From positions 744,001-808,000 of the forward strand of contig NZ_LJOD01000001.1 of the NCBI RefSeq assembly GCF_001295265.1: a stretch of 64,000 bases of DNA, read 5' to 3'. The translations under genes were made by a program, and so were the position numbers. This DNA comes from Chryseobacterium indologenes (GTDB lineage Bacteria; Bacteroidota; Bacteroidia; Flavobacteriales; Weeksellaceae). The notes below the pieces were generated by a model. The model did no database searches. It was given only the letters and a program-made list of their open reading frames with translations, and was not told where the DNA came from. How positions within the stretch are numbered: position 1 is the first letter of the stretch; every line of letters begins with the position of its first letter. Positions 15,920 to 25,577 of this stretch are shown piece after piece.

Positions 15920-17407
15920 ATGAAAATGAACAAAACCATTGGAGCCTTATTGTTTGCTGCTGCCATATTTCAGGCCTGTAACGACGATAATGAGGGCAGC
16001 CCTGCAGAAGGAAACGGACCTATAAATCCTAACATCAAAATTGAAAATTTTTCTCAGGAACCAGCCTTTGTTTACGGAATGCCCGGTTTTGAAAACCTGA
16101 ATATCACCACACTGATTTCAAGTTCTGATGTGCTTTCCGGATCTCCCAACTTTGTTTTCGCAGGCCAGCCGGACGGGATGGGAATTATGAAAGACCCAAA
16201 TTCCGAAGGATATCTGATGATTACCAACCACGAAATCACACAATCTGTATCAAGAGTATATTTAGATAAAACGTTCAGACCTTTCAAAGGAGAATATATT
16301 CTGAACGGAATCGGCGGGATGACCAGATTATGTTCTGCAACCCTGGCAACTCCGGAAACCCATGGCTTCAGTGCATTCCTTACTGCCGGAGAATCCGGTG
16401 AAGAGAGTATGGTTCATGCGCTTAATCCGCTGGCCCCTGTTACCCAGGCATCTGATCAGAGCAGGGTAAAACCGGCTTTAGGGAAAGCTTCTATGGAAAA
16501 TGCCGTTCCTCTTCCTAAAGATGTTTCAGGCGGAAAAACATACATCATGATTGGTGAAGATCAGTCCTACTCTTCTTCGCATCAGTCTGCCGGGCAGCTA
16601 ATCATGTATGTTTCCAATACACCTGGAGATCTGGACAACGGAAAACTGTATGCTTTAAGGAGAACCAACAACAACTATACGGAAACGGATATGGTAAAAG
16701 GAAGTTCTTACGATGTAGAATTCGTGGAAATTCCTAATGCCAAAAACCTTACGGGAGCACAGATCAACCAAAAGAATATCGACAATAATGCCATCCGTTT
16801 TTCAAGAGTGGAAGATGTAGATTACAGAAAAGGAGCCGGAAAAGGAAGAGAAATTTACTTTACCGCAACCGGGGAATCTTCAGATGGAGTTAATCCAAAA
16901 CCAGGATTAACGATGTGGGGAAGAGTGTACAAGCTGGTTCTTAATGAAAGCAATATGCTGGCAGGAAAACTGGAAGTGGTAGCAGAAGGAGATTCCAATC
17001 CTGGAAATAACCTGATTAATCCCGATAACCTTTGTGTAACAGAAAACTATGTTTATATCCAGGAAGACGGTGATTCTTATTATACGGCCGCTGCTCACGA
17101 TTCTTACATCTGGCAGCTGAACATCGCTACAAAACAGTATAAACCATGGCTGAATATGAAGCATAACAGAACAGATTCAGCGTGGCAGACAGCCTACAAC
17201 CAGTCCGGAAATCTACAGAAATTCGGTTCGTGGGAATTTGGTGCGATGGTGGATATTTCCAATATCATTGGTCTTCCGAATACCTTTGCAGTTAACATCC
17301 ACTCTCACACATGGCAGAAAGATAAATTCAAAAATGCGGACGGAGCCGGTGTTAATACCAACAAAGAAGGCGGACAGATCGTCATCATCAGAAACGTAGA
17401 GAAATAA
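15920..17407 (+). CDS. PhoX-like (DUF839) lipoprotein
   Basis: A 495-residue predicted lipoprotein: the signal peptide ends in a lipobox (IFQAC, Cys at about 20) followed by Asp/Glu, a surface-type signal. The body resembles the DUF839/PhoX phosphatase beta-propeller: QPDGMGIMKDPNSEGYLMIT NHE near 90-115, NGIGGMTRLCSATL near 140, EDVDYRKGAGKGREIYFTAT near 300 and NPDNLCVTENYVYIQEDG near 365. The substrate is unproven; PhoX enzymes hydrolyse phosphate esters with Ca/Fe. It is followed by a hairpin and a di-haem peroxidase gene, an arrangement that suggests co-regulation. Confidence 0.75.
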   Translation: MKMNKTIGALLFAAAIFQACNDDNEGSPAEGNGPINPNIKIENFSQEPAFVYGMPGFENLNITTLISSSDVLSGSPNFVFAGQPDGMGIMKDPNSEGYLMITNHEITQSVSRVYLDKTFRPFKGEYILNGIGGMTRLCSATLATPETHGFSAFLTAGESGEESMVHALNPLAPVTQASDQSRVKPALGKASMENAVPLPKDVSGGKTYIMIGEDQSYSSSHQSAGQLIMYVSNTPGDLDNGKLYALRRTNNNYTETDMVKGSSYDVEFVEIPNAKNLTGAQINQKNIDNNAIRFSRVEDVDYRKGAGKGREIYFTATGESSDGVNPKPGLTMWGRVYKLVLNESNMLAGKLEVVAEGDSNPGNNLINPDNLCVTENYVYIQEDGDSYYTAAAHDSYIWQLNIATKQYKPWLNMKHNRTDSAWQTAYNQSGNLQKFGSWEFGAMVDISNIIGLPNTFAVNIHSHTWQKDKFKNADGAGVNTNKEGGQIVIIRNVEK

Positions 17408-17433
17408 TTGCAACCCTATTCAATAAAAATTGA

Positions 17434-17467
17434 AGTATCAGCGGAAAATGTTCCGTTGATACTTTTT
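17434..17467 (+). terminator. Hairpin between the PhoX-like and peroxidase genes
   Basis: A 13-bp stem (17434-17446 with 17451-17463, one G-U pair) with loop AATG is followed by five T residues. It ends only seven bases before the peroxidase start codon, so it may act as a partial terminator that lowers downstream expression. Confidence 0.75.
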
Positions 17468-17474
17468 CATACCT

Positions 17475-19289
17475 ATGAAAATCCTTTCCAAATACCCAAT
17501 CCTTCTTACTGTATCCGCAATACTTGTTTTTCTTGTACTCTGGCAATGCAAAAATGATAAACACCAGCCTGTTAACGAAGACATGGCTGCTGTAAAAAGT
17601 GAAATACTGAAAACCAATGCCGCTTTTGAAAAACAGATCAGTGAGCTTATGTCTCTGGTCTCAAAAGATAGTGATCAAAAAACGCTTCAGGAAAAATTTG
17701 AAGCCCTCAGAAAAACGTATAAAAGAATGGAATGGGCAGTGGAATATTTCCTTCCTCATTCTGCAAGGTTCATCAACGGTCCCGCACTTCCTGAGATTGA
17801 AATGGATGAACACACAGAGCTGGAACCGGAAGGCCTTCAGGTACTGGAGGAACTCTTATATCCTTACACACCAGAAAATAAGGAAGAAACCATTCGTCTC
17901 CTTAAGAAACTGACCAATAAAAGCAATACGATAAAGGCTAATTTCCAGGCTATTTCCATCAGCAAAGATCAGATTTTTGATGCAGTACGGCAGGAAATTT
18001 TCAGAATATCAAGCTTAGGAATTTCAGGATTTGACACTCCGGTTTCGGGAACATTTTTAAAAGAGATGCCTTACGCTCTGGAAGGAATCCGGCTTACCCT
18101 GAAACAGATTTCCACGGAACATTCAAAAGACAGGTCCTTAAAAGATCTGAATACCGCTATTTATTCTGCAATTGCTGTTCTGAAGAAGAACACAGACAAA
18201 AATACGTTTGATTATGTGAATTTTATTCCGGATCACCTGAACAGGATCTCTTCTCTGATGCTTGAGTTCAAAAAACAGGAAAGTATTCCGGACATAGAAA
18301 TTACATCGGCACTAAGTAAAAATGCATCTACTTTTTATTCTAAAAATGCATTTGATCCCAATGCTTTTACACCGGGAAAGGAATTTGCTTATTCACAGGA
18401 AAAAGCAGACCTGGGCCGGAAACTTTTTAATGATAAAATCCTTTCCAATAACAACGACAGAAGCTGCTCCACCTGCCATATTCCGGAAAAAGCCTTTACC
18501 GACGGACTTCCAAAATCCATGTCACTGGCCAATTCGGAATTACAGAGAAATGCCCCTTCCCTTAATTATGCAGGATTCCAGCATGGCCAGTTCTGGGATA
18601 TGCGGAAAGATGATCTGGAAGGTCAGAGTTCTGATGTCATTTCCAACAAAGAAGAAATGCATGGTGATCTGAATGTGATCCTCGGAAAAATCAACAAAGA
18701 CCCGAAATACCTTCCCGAATTCAAAAAAATATTCAAAACGTCAAAAGCAGAAACCTGGCAGCTTCAGAATGCACTGGCAAGCTATATCCGTTCATTAGCC
18801 CGGTTTAATTCAGATTTTGATGAATATATGAGAGGAACTCAATCAGCCATGACCGAAAATCAGAAGCAGGGCTTCAATCTTTTTGTAGGAAAAGCCCAGT
18901 GTGCAATTTGTCATTTTGTGCCGTTATTTAACGGAACTGTCCCTCCGAATTTCAAAAAAACTGAACAGGAAGTATTAGGAACAGCAGTGAACGGCAGCAA
19001 CAAAACGTTTGATCAGGATCCCGGCAGAGGAAAATTCCATCAAACGGTAGCTTCTCTTCAGCACTCTTTTAAAACCCCAACGTTAAGGAATATCAGCAAA
19101 ACAGCTCCTTATATGCACAACGGCGGTTATCAGACCTTAAAAGAAGTGATGAGCTTCTATAACAAAGGTGGCGGAAAAGGGTTCGGATTTAAGGTAGAAA
19201 ACCAGACTTTATCGGATACTCCATTGAACCTTACGGATAAAGAAACTGATCAGATTATTGATTTTATGGGAGCTTTAAATGACCGATAG
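17475..19289 (+). CDS. MauG/cytochrome c peroxidase-type di-haem lipoprotein with extra N-terminal domain
   Basis: The 604-residue protein starts with a lipoprotein signal (hydrophobic stretch then LWQC). Residues about 35-270 are a helical domain rich in Lys/Glu, perhaps imelysin-like, which is not part of ordinary peroxidases. Residues about 300-604 are a bacterial di-haem peroxidase with two haem-binding motifs, CSTCH (about 333) and CAICH (about 476), and the C-terminal TPTLRNISKTAPYMHNGGY motif. Predicted to act in the periplasm, in peroxide reduction or oxidative modification of a substrate. Its neighbour is the PhoX-like lipoprotein. The N-terminal domain's role is unknown. Confidence 0.85.
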   Translation: MKILSKYPILLTVSAILVFLVLWQCKNDKHQPVNEDMAAVKSEILKTNAAFEKQISELMSLVSKDSDQKTLQEKFEALRKTYKRMEWAVEYFLPHSARFINGPALPEIEMDEHTELEPEGLQVLEELLYPYTPENKEETIRLLKKLTNKSNTIKANFQAISISKDQIFDAVRQEIFRISSLGISGFDTPVSGTFLKEMPYALEGIRLTLKQISTEHSKDRSLKDLNTAIYSAIAVLKKNTDKNTFDYVNFIPDHLNRISSLMLEFKKQESIPDIEITSALSKNASTFYSKNAFDPNAFTPGKEFAYSQEKADLGRKLFNDKILSNNNDRSCSTCHIPEKAFTDGLPKSMSLANSELQRNAPSLNYAGFQHGQFWDMRKDDLEGQSSDVISNKEEMHGDLNVILGKINKDPKYLPEFKKIFKTSKAETWQLQNALASYIRSLARFNSDFDEYMRGTQSAMTENQKQGFNLFVGKAQCAICHFVPLFNGTVPPNFKKTEQEVLGTAVNGSNKTFDQDPGRGKFHQTVASLQHSFKTPTLRNISKTAPYMHNGGYQTLKEVMSFYNKGGGKGFGFKVENQTLSDTPLNLTDKETDQIIDFMGALNDR

Positions 19290-19430
19290 CAATTAGGTAA
19301 TCCGTAATCAGTTTGGCAGGTGTTGATATGTTATAATAGTGGTAATTCAACTTGTTTTAACAATCGGAATATTAGATTATATCAATGTCATAACAAATCA
19401 TAAAAACTTTTCCAAAAGGAGAAATATTAT

Positions 19431-19438
19431 TACTTTTG
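19431..19438 (+). promoter_or_regulatory. Promoter, -7 motif TACTTTTG
   Basis: TACTTTTG matches TAnnTTTG, 13 bases before the DUF5686-type gene start, which gives a very short leader. Confidence 0.5.
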
Positions 19439-19451
19439 AACTAGTTTTTGC

Positions 19452-21866
19452 ATGAAAAGGTTTTTAATATTCTTATTTTTCCTGATATATTTCTTTGGTT
19501 ATTCACAATCAAAGATTAAAGTCATAGATGAGACCGACCGCCGGCCTGTCTCCAATGCAAAGATATCCTGCAGCGGCAAAATTATCGGTTATACCAATGC
19601 TCAGGGAATACTGGAATTCAGTGCATCCTGCAACACTCTTGAGATTGAAGCTGACCGCTATCAGAAAGAGACGGCAACCGCAGAAAATGATATGGAAGTT
19701 TCACTGTCGAAAAAAACATTCAGAACCACCTCTATTGAAGAAGTGGTGATTGAAGATAAAAGTGATCCGAGGGCTCTTGAAATCCTTAAAAAGGTGAATA
19801 AAATGTTTAAAGAAAATTCACCGAAAAGCCTGGGCTCCTACTCTTTCAAATCCTACGAAAAAGTCTCTCTGGATATTGATGAGGACAGTATCTCCCAATT
19901 CAGCAAATTTTTTGATGATGCCAATCTTTTCAAAAGAAAAAGAGAAAAAGATTCACTGAATAACATTTCTGCAAGGCAGATTTTTTCCAAAAGCAAACTC
20001 TTCTTATGGGAAAGGGCTCAGGAATTTATCTATTCAAAAAAATACGGGGAAAAGATCAATATCCTGGATAACAGAATTTCCGGGCTTAAACAGCCTATGT
20101 ATGAAATGATCGCCATTCAGCAGAGCAACAGGGATAAGGTTCCGAACCAGATCAAGCAGGAAAACAGAGGCCTGTACAGGTTCTTTCTCTCCGATACCAT
20201 TGAGGTAGACGGAAGAAAAACCTTTGTAATTAAGTTCCGTGAAGTGAACTATAAAAAGCAGGATAAAAAACGAAAGTATAACGGTGCAATCTATGTAGAT
20301 ACACAAACCTACGGAATCCAGAAGATTGAAAACTTCAGCAAAAATAAAAATGACGGAATTATTACGAGTACCTGGATTTTCTATAACAACAAATGGTTTC
20401 TTTCCCAGGAAAAGGTAAAACTAAGGATGAGCAAAATGGCTATGGAAGAGGATGATAAAGAGAAACCGGAAAATAATCCTGAAAAAAAAGACCGGAGAAG
20501 CTTCGGAACTTATGCCTTCCTCACCTCCAGATATTTTGATTTCAAATCCCCTGTAGAAGAAAATCCAAAAGATTTCAAAGGCTATACTTTTTCGGTAAAA
20601 AATGCAGACGGACAACTGCTTGACCGCTACAGAACAGATCCTTTAACGGAAAGGGAACGTAATACCTATACCACAATCGACAGTCTGGGCAGAAAATATA
20701 ATATTGACAGCAAAGCCAGAATCCTGACCGGACTTATCAACGGGCAGATCAGAGTGGGAATTGTAGATTTTGCAGTGGATGAAATCGTGAATTACAACTT
20801 ATATGAAGGATTCAGACTTGGATTGAAAGCCAAACTGAATGAAACCTTTAATCCTTATTTTTCTCCGGATTATTATTTCGCTTATGGTTTTAAAGATGAT
20901 AAATGGAAATATGGGATTGGTCTGGATATGAAGACCACACTGGATAAAAATTCATTTTTCAGGGTTGAATATTATGATGATGTCACCTCTTCAGGAGAGT
21001 TTTACAGAAGATTGTGGAACTTCAAGATGAGAACAATGAATTACGGAAACAACATCAACAACGATAAATATTACCACTTCAGGGGCGCTTCCCTGTCTTA
21101 CCTGAATGATGTAACCAACGGTTTAACTCTTGTTTTTGCTGTCAAACGAAATATTGAGGAAGCTAAATTCGATTATCAGTTCAGAGAAAGAGGTGCTGCA
21201 TTTGACAATTTCAATACTTTATTTACCTTAAAATATTCTCCGAATTCCACGAATATTATGACCCCTCAGGGAAAATCTATCATCGACCAGAAATATCCGG
21301 AGCTGTATCTTAACTATGAACAAAGTTACAAAGCGTTAGGCGGGGACTTCAATTATACCCGTTTTGATGCGCTGTTTGTTCATAATTTTAAAACCATGCT
21401 GGGAACAACAGGTTTCAGATTATACGGAGGAATTGTTTTAGGAGAAGCTCCCATCTGGAAACACTTTACCATGAACGGGCTGGCCTCTCCGAGAAAGGAT
21501 TTCAATTTCAACCTTACCTCTTATCTTGGCTTTGCCACACTGGAAGGCGGAAAATATTACAATGATAAATTTATTGCGTACTATTTCACCCACAAGCTTC
21601 CACTCTATTTCAAAAGTTTCGGACAGAATATTTCCAGTTTCGATTTTGTACTGAGAGGTACTATAGGAGATATGAAGCATCCTGAATATCACCAGTTCAG
21701 ATTCAGAAAGCTGGATCATTTATATCAGGAAGTAGGTCTGGAATGGAATAACTTTTTATCCAGCTATTTCAATTTAGGATTGTTTTACAGAGTGGGATAT
21801 TACACCACTCCGAATTTTAAACAGAATTTTGCCATCCAGTTCAAACTTAAATTATTAGAATTTTAA
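19452..21866 (+). CDS. DUF5686-type outer-membrane protein with CarboxypepD-like N-terminus
   Basis: The 804-residue protein has a signal peptide (1-18, ending in YSQ). A carboxypeptidase-regulatory-like beta-sandwich follows at about 22-90 (DETDRRPVSNAKISCSGKII). A large middle domain comes next, and the C-terminal half (about 440-804) has alternating aromatic and polar strands expected of a beta-barrel. It ends in FKLKLLEF, an outer-membrane-type terminus. The family is common in Bacteroidetes and of unknown function, probably outer-membrane assembly or transport. The short gene at 21882 follows after 15 bases. Confidence 0.75.
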   Translation: MKRFLIFLFFLIYFFGYSQSKIKVIDETDRRPVSNAKISCSGKIIGYTNAQGILEFSASCNTLEIEADRYQKETATAENDMEVSLSKKTFRTTSIEEVVIEDKSDPRALEILKKVNKMFKENSPKSLGSYSFKSYEKVSLDIDEDSISQFSKFFDDANLFKRKREKDSLNNISARQIFSKSKLFLWERAQEFIYSKKYGEKINILDNRISGLKQPMYEMIAIQQSNRDKVPNQIKQENRGLYRFFLSDTIEVDGRKTFVIKFREVNYKKQDKKRKYNGAIYVDTQTYGIQKIENFSKNKNDGIITSTWIFYNNKWFLSQEKVKLRMSKMAMEEDDKEKPENNPEKKDRRSFGTYAFLTSRYFDFKSPVEENPKDFKGYTFSVKNADGQLLDRYRTDPLTERERNTYTTIDSLGRKYNIDSKARILTGLINGQIRVGIVDFAVDEIVNYNLYEGFRLGLKAKLNETFNPYFSPDYYFAYGFKDDKWKYGIGLDMKTTLDKNSFFRVEYYDDVTSSGEFYRRLWNFKMRTMNYGNNINNDKYYHFRGASLSYLNDVTNGLTLVFAVKRNIEEAKFDYQFRERGAAFDNFNTLFTLKYSPNSTNIMTPQGKSIIDQKYPELYLNYEQSYKALGGDFNYTRFDALFVHNFKTMLGTTGFRLYGGIVLGEAPIWKHFTMNGLASPRKDFNFNLTSYLGFATLEGGKYYNDKFIAYYFTHKLPLYFKSFGQNISSFDFVLRGTIGDMKHPEYHQFRFRKLDHLYQEVGLEWNNFLSSYFNLGLFYRVGYYTTPNFKQNFAIQFKLKLLEF

Positions 21867-21881
21867 ATATATTATACCAAA

Positions 21882-22118
21882 ATGCAGTCAATTGAAATAA
21901 AAGCAGAACAGTTTTTTGAATTATTAAAATTAAAAGATACTTCCATGTGGGCCATTTTCTCCCAGATGATCGACGGAAATGAGAAAGAAATTATCTTTTT
22001 GGACCAGGAAGATAAAATCCTTTTCAATTATGTTCTGCCTTCAACACAGGAAAAGCTGGAAGAAGACAGAAAGGAATTCTCTAAACAGTTTGCGGATAAA
22101 CTGGCTGATCTGAATTAA
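21882..22118 (+). CDS. Small hypothetical protein
   Basis: A 78-residue acidic protein (IKAEQFFELLKLKDTSMWAI ... EEDRKEFSKQFADKLADLN). No membrane segment or cysteine is present. It probably shares a transcript with the DUF5686 gene, and a terminator follows directly. I recognise no family. Confidence 0.65.
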   Translation: MQSIEIKAEQFFELLKLKDTSMWAIFSQMIDGNEKEIIFLDQEDKILFNYVLPSTQEKLEEDRKEFSKQFADKLADLN

Positions 22119-22129
22119 AACCTCCTGCC

Positions 22130-22160
22130 CTCCGAAGTCTCCTGACTTCGGAGTCATATT
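22130..22160 (+). terminator. Terminator after the DUF5686 operon
   Basis: A perfect 10-bp stem CTCCGAAGTC / GACTTCGGAG with loop TCCT is followed by a T-rich stretch. Confidence 0.8.
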
Positions 22161-22298
22161 TTTGTCTTTTTTCATTGTATTGTTCAGAATCTGGAGACTT
22201 TGCGGAACGAAAGTTTCAAGTAGCGGGTGTATTTCTTAATTATATCATTGAATTTCAACCCTTTGTACTATTCCCAAAACGTACCTCATCCACTACAA

Positions 22299-23162
22299 TT
22301 AATTTCTCAAAAACTCATCCAAGGTTTTCTTAGCTTCAGCCACATCGTGCACCCTTAAGATTTTAGCGCCCTGTTCCAAAACTTTCCGATGAAGTTTCTG
22401 GGTTTCTTCATTAATATCCAATGGTGATTTACCGAGTGGCTTATAAATAAAAGATTTTCTGGAAATCCCTATCAGCAGGGGAAATCTTCCAAATCCGAGA
22501 TATCCTGTTTCACCAATCATTTTCATCTGATCCTCCACAGTTTTTCCAAATCCGAATCCGGGATCAAGAATGATATCTTTCACACCTTTCTTCAGCAGTT
22601 CATTCACTTTCTGTGAAAAATAACGGTTCACTTCCAGGGTAATATCTTCAAACTTAATCTTATCATGCATGGTTTCATAGGTTGGGTTGATATGCATCAG
22701 AATATACGGAAGTCCGGTTTCAGCTGCTGTATCAAACATCTTGATATCATATTGTCCGCCTGAAATATCATTGATCATATCAATTCCTTCATGATAACCA
22801 AACTTCACGGTATCGGCATAGAAAGTATCCAGAGAAATCAACGCTTCCGGGAACTCTTTTTTAATTTGGGAAATAATGTTTCCTATCCTTTTGATTTCCT
22901 CTTCACTGCTTAAAAATTCCGCATCCGGACGGGTTGACTGCGGGCCGATGTCAATAATTTCAGCACCTTCTTTCAGTAGTTTTTCGGTTTGTTTCAATGC
23001 TGCTTTTTCAGAATTAAATTGTCCTCCATCTGAAAAAGAATCCGGTGTAAGATTCAGAATACCCATAATTTTTGGGGTATCCAGCTGTACCAAACGGCCG
23101 TTACAATTAATTGAAAAGGTTTGAGAACTTAAGGACCTGAGAGTTTGAGTATCTGAAAACAT
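22299..23162 (-). CDS. folP: Dihydropteroate synthase
   Basis: The 287-residue protein condenses p-aminobenzoate with the pterin pyrophosphate in folate synthesis. The signature motifs are present: MGILNLTPDSFSDGG (about 33-47), IIDIGPQSTRP (about 69), DMINDISGG (about 131), DPGFGFGKT (about 200) and GISRKSF (about 233). Length is normal. Its start region is divergent from the DUF1599 gene. An ordinary chromosomal folP; nothing in the sequence suggests sul-type resistance. Confidence 0.95.
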   Translation of the reverse strand: MFSDTQTLRSLSSQTFSINCNGRLVQLDTPKIMGILNLTPDSFSDGGQFNSEKAALKQTEKLLKEGAEIIDIGPQSTRPDAEFLSSEEEIKRIGNIISQIKKEFPEALISLDTFYADTVKFGYHEGIDMINDISGGQYDIKMFDTAAETGLPYILMHINPTYETMHDKIKFEDITLEVNRYFSQKVNELLKKGVKDIILDPGFGFGKTVEDQMKMIGETGYLGFGRFPLLIGISRKSFIYKPLGKSPLDINEETQKLHRKVLEQGAKILRVHDVAEAKKTLDEFLRN

Positions 23163-23365
23163 TGAATTTATTGGTAAATAATTTTAAGTACTGCAAAAAT
23201 AGTGATTTTACAGGGTTGTAGTGATTAGTTATTCATTGATAGGAAATATAAATCTGACAGGAAATCCAGCTTAAGGCTTAAACTTTGAATAGTAAACATG
23301 GCACCTGCTATCCTTTCTGTTTCCCTTCTGTTAAAACCTCCGTTTTCAAACCCAAAACTAATTCG

Positions 23366-23373
23366 TATATTTG
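23366..23373 (+). promoter_or_regulatory. Promoter of the DUF1599 gene, -7 motif TATATTTG
   Basis: TATATTTG matches TAnnTTTG and is centred 21 bases before the ATG at 23391. It lies inside the longer frame that opens at 23298, so it supports the internal start. Confidence 0.6.
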
Positions 23374-23390
23374 AAAGATTAAGAGAATTT

Positions 23391-23954
23391 ATGTCAGAAA
23401 CATCAGTACAGTTCGGGAAAGTTATTAGTGAGTGCCGTAATCTTTTCAGCAAAAAAATGCAGGATTACGGAGCAGCGTGGAGGGTTTTAAGGCCCAGCTC
23501 TATTACGGATCAGATTTACATTAAAGTTAACAGAATCCGCACTTTACAGATGACCGACAAGAAAATGGTAGATGAGAGTGAAGAGGATGAATTCATTGCC
23601 ATTGTCAACTATTCCATCATCGGGCTGATCCAGCTTGAAAAAGGACTTTCCAATGATTTTAATGAAAACAGGGAAGAGATTATTGCTCTTTACGATAAAT
23701 ACGCTCAGGAAGCCCTTGCTTTAATGGAGCGTAAAAATCATGATTACGGTGAAGCATGGAGAGATATGAGAATCACCTCCATTACCGATCTTATCTATCA
23801 GAAAGTATTAAGAACCAAACAGATTGAAGATAATCAGGGAAAAACCATCGTCTCTGAAGGGCTGGATGCCAATTATTTTGATATGCTGAATTATGCTGTT
23901 TTCTGTCTGATCAAATTCTCCGAAAAAAAAATGAATACTGAACCCAAAAAATAA
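23391..23954 (+). CDS. DUF1599 domain protein with internal duplication
   Basis: The start at 23391 (MSETSVQFGKVI) is chosen because a perfect promoter motif lies just before it. The result is a 187-residue protein made of two similar halves: KKMQDYGAAWRVLRPSSITD QIYIKVNRIR and RKNHDYGEAWRDMRITSITD LIYQKVLRTK. This is the DUF1599 arrangement, whose helical fold resembles nucleotide pyrophosphohydrolases; the function is not established. The neighbouring BT_3928-like gene starts 6 bases downstream, so the two are co-transcribed. Confidence 0.8.
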   Translation: MSETSVQFGKVISECRNLFSKKMQDYGAAWRVLRPSSITDQIYIKVNRIRTLQMTDKKMVDESEEDEFIAIVNYSIIGLIQLEKGLSNDFNENREEIIALYDKYAQEALALMERKNHDYGEAWRDMRITSITDLIYQKVLRTKQIEDNQGKTIVSEGLDANYFDMLNYAVFCLIKFSEKKMNTEPKK

Positions 23955-23960
23955 TTGAAT

Positions 23961-25070
23961 ATGCTTAAAGGTTTATTACGTTTTATTGTCGCTGTGATCT
24001 TCATCCTTTCAGGTTTTGTAAAAGCGGTGGATCTGGTAGGTTTTTCCTTCAAAATGGAAGAATACTTTTCACCTTCTGTTTTCAATATGCCTTTCCTTGA
24101 AAAATTTGCACTGCTGTTTTCAATTATAGTGGTTGTACTGGAGCTTTTCCTGGGATTTATGCTCCTGCTTAAAATAAAACTTAAATTTACCCTTTCAGCA
24201 TTAATTGCCCTTTGCATCTTCTTCGGATTCCTAACCTTTTATTCCGCTTATTTCAACGTAGTAACGGACTGCGGATGTTTCGGGGATGCGGTAAAATTTA
24301 CACCCTGGCAGAGCTTCATTAAAGATATTATTCTTTTAGCGGGTCTGATCCTTCTGTTTATCCTGTACAGAAAAGAATTCAGAAAGAAAGATGAGTATAG
24401 CAGCAATACCCAAGAATCTTCCGGTAAGTTTAAATATTATATCCTTGGAATCTTCTCTCTGATCATGATCTACATTATGGCTCAGGGCATTTTACATGAA
24501 CCGATGATTGATTTCCGCGACTATAAAATAGGAACCGATATTAAAGGAGAGAAAGAAAAAATCAATAAAAACCCTTCGGAATATAAAACATTCTATTCCC
24601 TTAAAAATCAGAAAACAGGAGAAACAGTGAATGTAGACCAGGACGATTATATCAAAGAAACAAAATACTGGGCAGAAGGTTCCCCATGGAAAATAGAGGA
24701 AGGAAAAAATAAATCTGTCCTGATTAAAGAAGGCTACAAATCTGAGATTGCGAAATTTAAAATTGATGATCCTGCAGGAATGGAGCTGACTGAAGAAATC
24801 ATCAATGCCCCTAAAGCAATCCTTGTCTTCTCCTACCACCCGAAAGATGTGCCTGCAGATCTTCTTCAAAAAACCGAAGCTAAAGTAAATGCACAAAAAG
24901 GAGCTGTAATCTACGGAGTTTCCACCATCCCAAATACTTTTAAAACGATTAAAAATACCATGATGGACGGAACAGCGATCAAAACCATCGCCCGGAGCAA
25001 TCCTTTCGTACTGGTATTGGAAAAAGGGAAAATTGTAGACAAGCAGCCTGCAAAAGACTATATTAAATAG
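23961..25070 (+). CDS. BT_3928-like/DoxX-type membrane protein
   Basis: The ATG at 23961 is preferred over a TTG six bases upstream. The 369-residue protein has four membrane segments in the first half (about 5-22, 45-66, 73-97 and 118-140) typical of the DoxX/MauE family, with a paired-cysteine motif VTDCGCFGD between segments 3 and 4. A fifth segment lies at about 155-175. The C-terminal half (about 190-369) is a soluble domain with a thioredoxin-like ending (KAILVFSYHPKDV, NPFVLVLEKGKIVD) but no CxxC. A role in disulfide or quinone redox chemistry is possible but unproven. Confidence 0.7.
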   Translation: MLKGLLRFIVAVIFILSGFVKAVDLVGFSFKMEEYFSPSVFNMPFLEKFALLFSIIVVVLELFLGFMLLLKIKLKFTLSALIALCIFFGFLTFYSAYFNVVTDCGCFGDAVKFTPWQSFIKDIILLAGLILLFILYRKEFRKKDEYSSNTQESSGKFKYYILGIFSLIMIYIMAQGILHEPMIDFRDYKIGTDIKGEKEKINKNPSEYKTFYSLKNQKTGETVNVDQDDYIKETKYWAEGSPWKIEEGKNKSVLIKEGYKSEIAKFKIDDPAGMELTEEIINAPKAILVFSYHPKDVPADLLQKTEAKVNAQKGAVIYGVSTIPNTFKTIKNTMMDGTAIKTIARSNPFVLVLEKGKIVDKQPAKDYIK

Positions 25071-25200
25071 CAGAGTGGCAGCCAATGGTGAACAGTGAAC
25101 TTAAAAACAATTATCTCCTATAAATTGGCCATTCATTTGAAAACAAAATTGACTATTCACTATTAAAAATCAACTATCATATTAAAAACATACATTAAGA

Positions 25201-25551
25201 ATGCAAAAATCAAATAAATCTATCGCCGGGTATCACCTTTTAATGATCCTTTCTTCTGTAGACGGAGAATTTGCTCCTGAGGAAGGAATGCTTGTACAAC
25301 AATATCTGGCAGATGAGTTTCCGTTCAGAATGAACCTTGACAATGAGCTTGAAACCCTGGCTTTATTACAGCCCGAGGAATGGAAAGACCACTTTGAATT
25401 TCACGCACGATGCTTCCACGACGATTCTACGGAAGAAGAACGCATAAAATTTGCAGAATTTGCCAAAACACTGATCAAAGCTGACAATAAGGTAACCGAT
25501 GAAGAGCATACTTTCTACAAGCTTTTGAAAAATCTGTGGAATATTTCTTAA
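25201..25551 (+). CDS. TerB-like protein
   Basis: A 116-residue helical protein with the TerB pattern: LMILSSVDGEFAPEEGMLV (about 15-33) and FAEFAKTLIKADNKVTDEEH (about 82-101), two acidic, metal-binding-like helix turns. TerB-type proteins accompany tellurite/stress systems or serve as stand-alone regulators. No terD or terC gene adjoins it. It lies 26 bases before the oligopeptidase gene, perhaps in one transcript. Confidence 0.7.
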   Translation: MQKSNKSIAGYHLLMILSSVDGEFAPEEGMLVQQYLADEFPFRMNLDNELETLALLQPEEWKDHFEFHARCFHDDSTEEERIKFAEFAKTLIKADNKVTDEEHTFYKLLKNLWNIS

Positions 25552-25577
25552 ACTGATTCAAAAAAACAAAATATATT

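Noticed and set aside
24492..25085. 197-codon minus-strand frame opposite the BT_3928-like gene
   Set aside because: It is a Phe-rich shadow of the opposite strand, without a start context or family.
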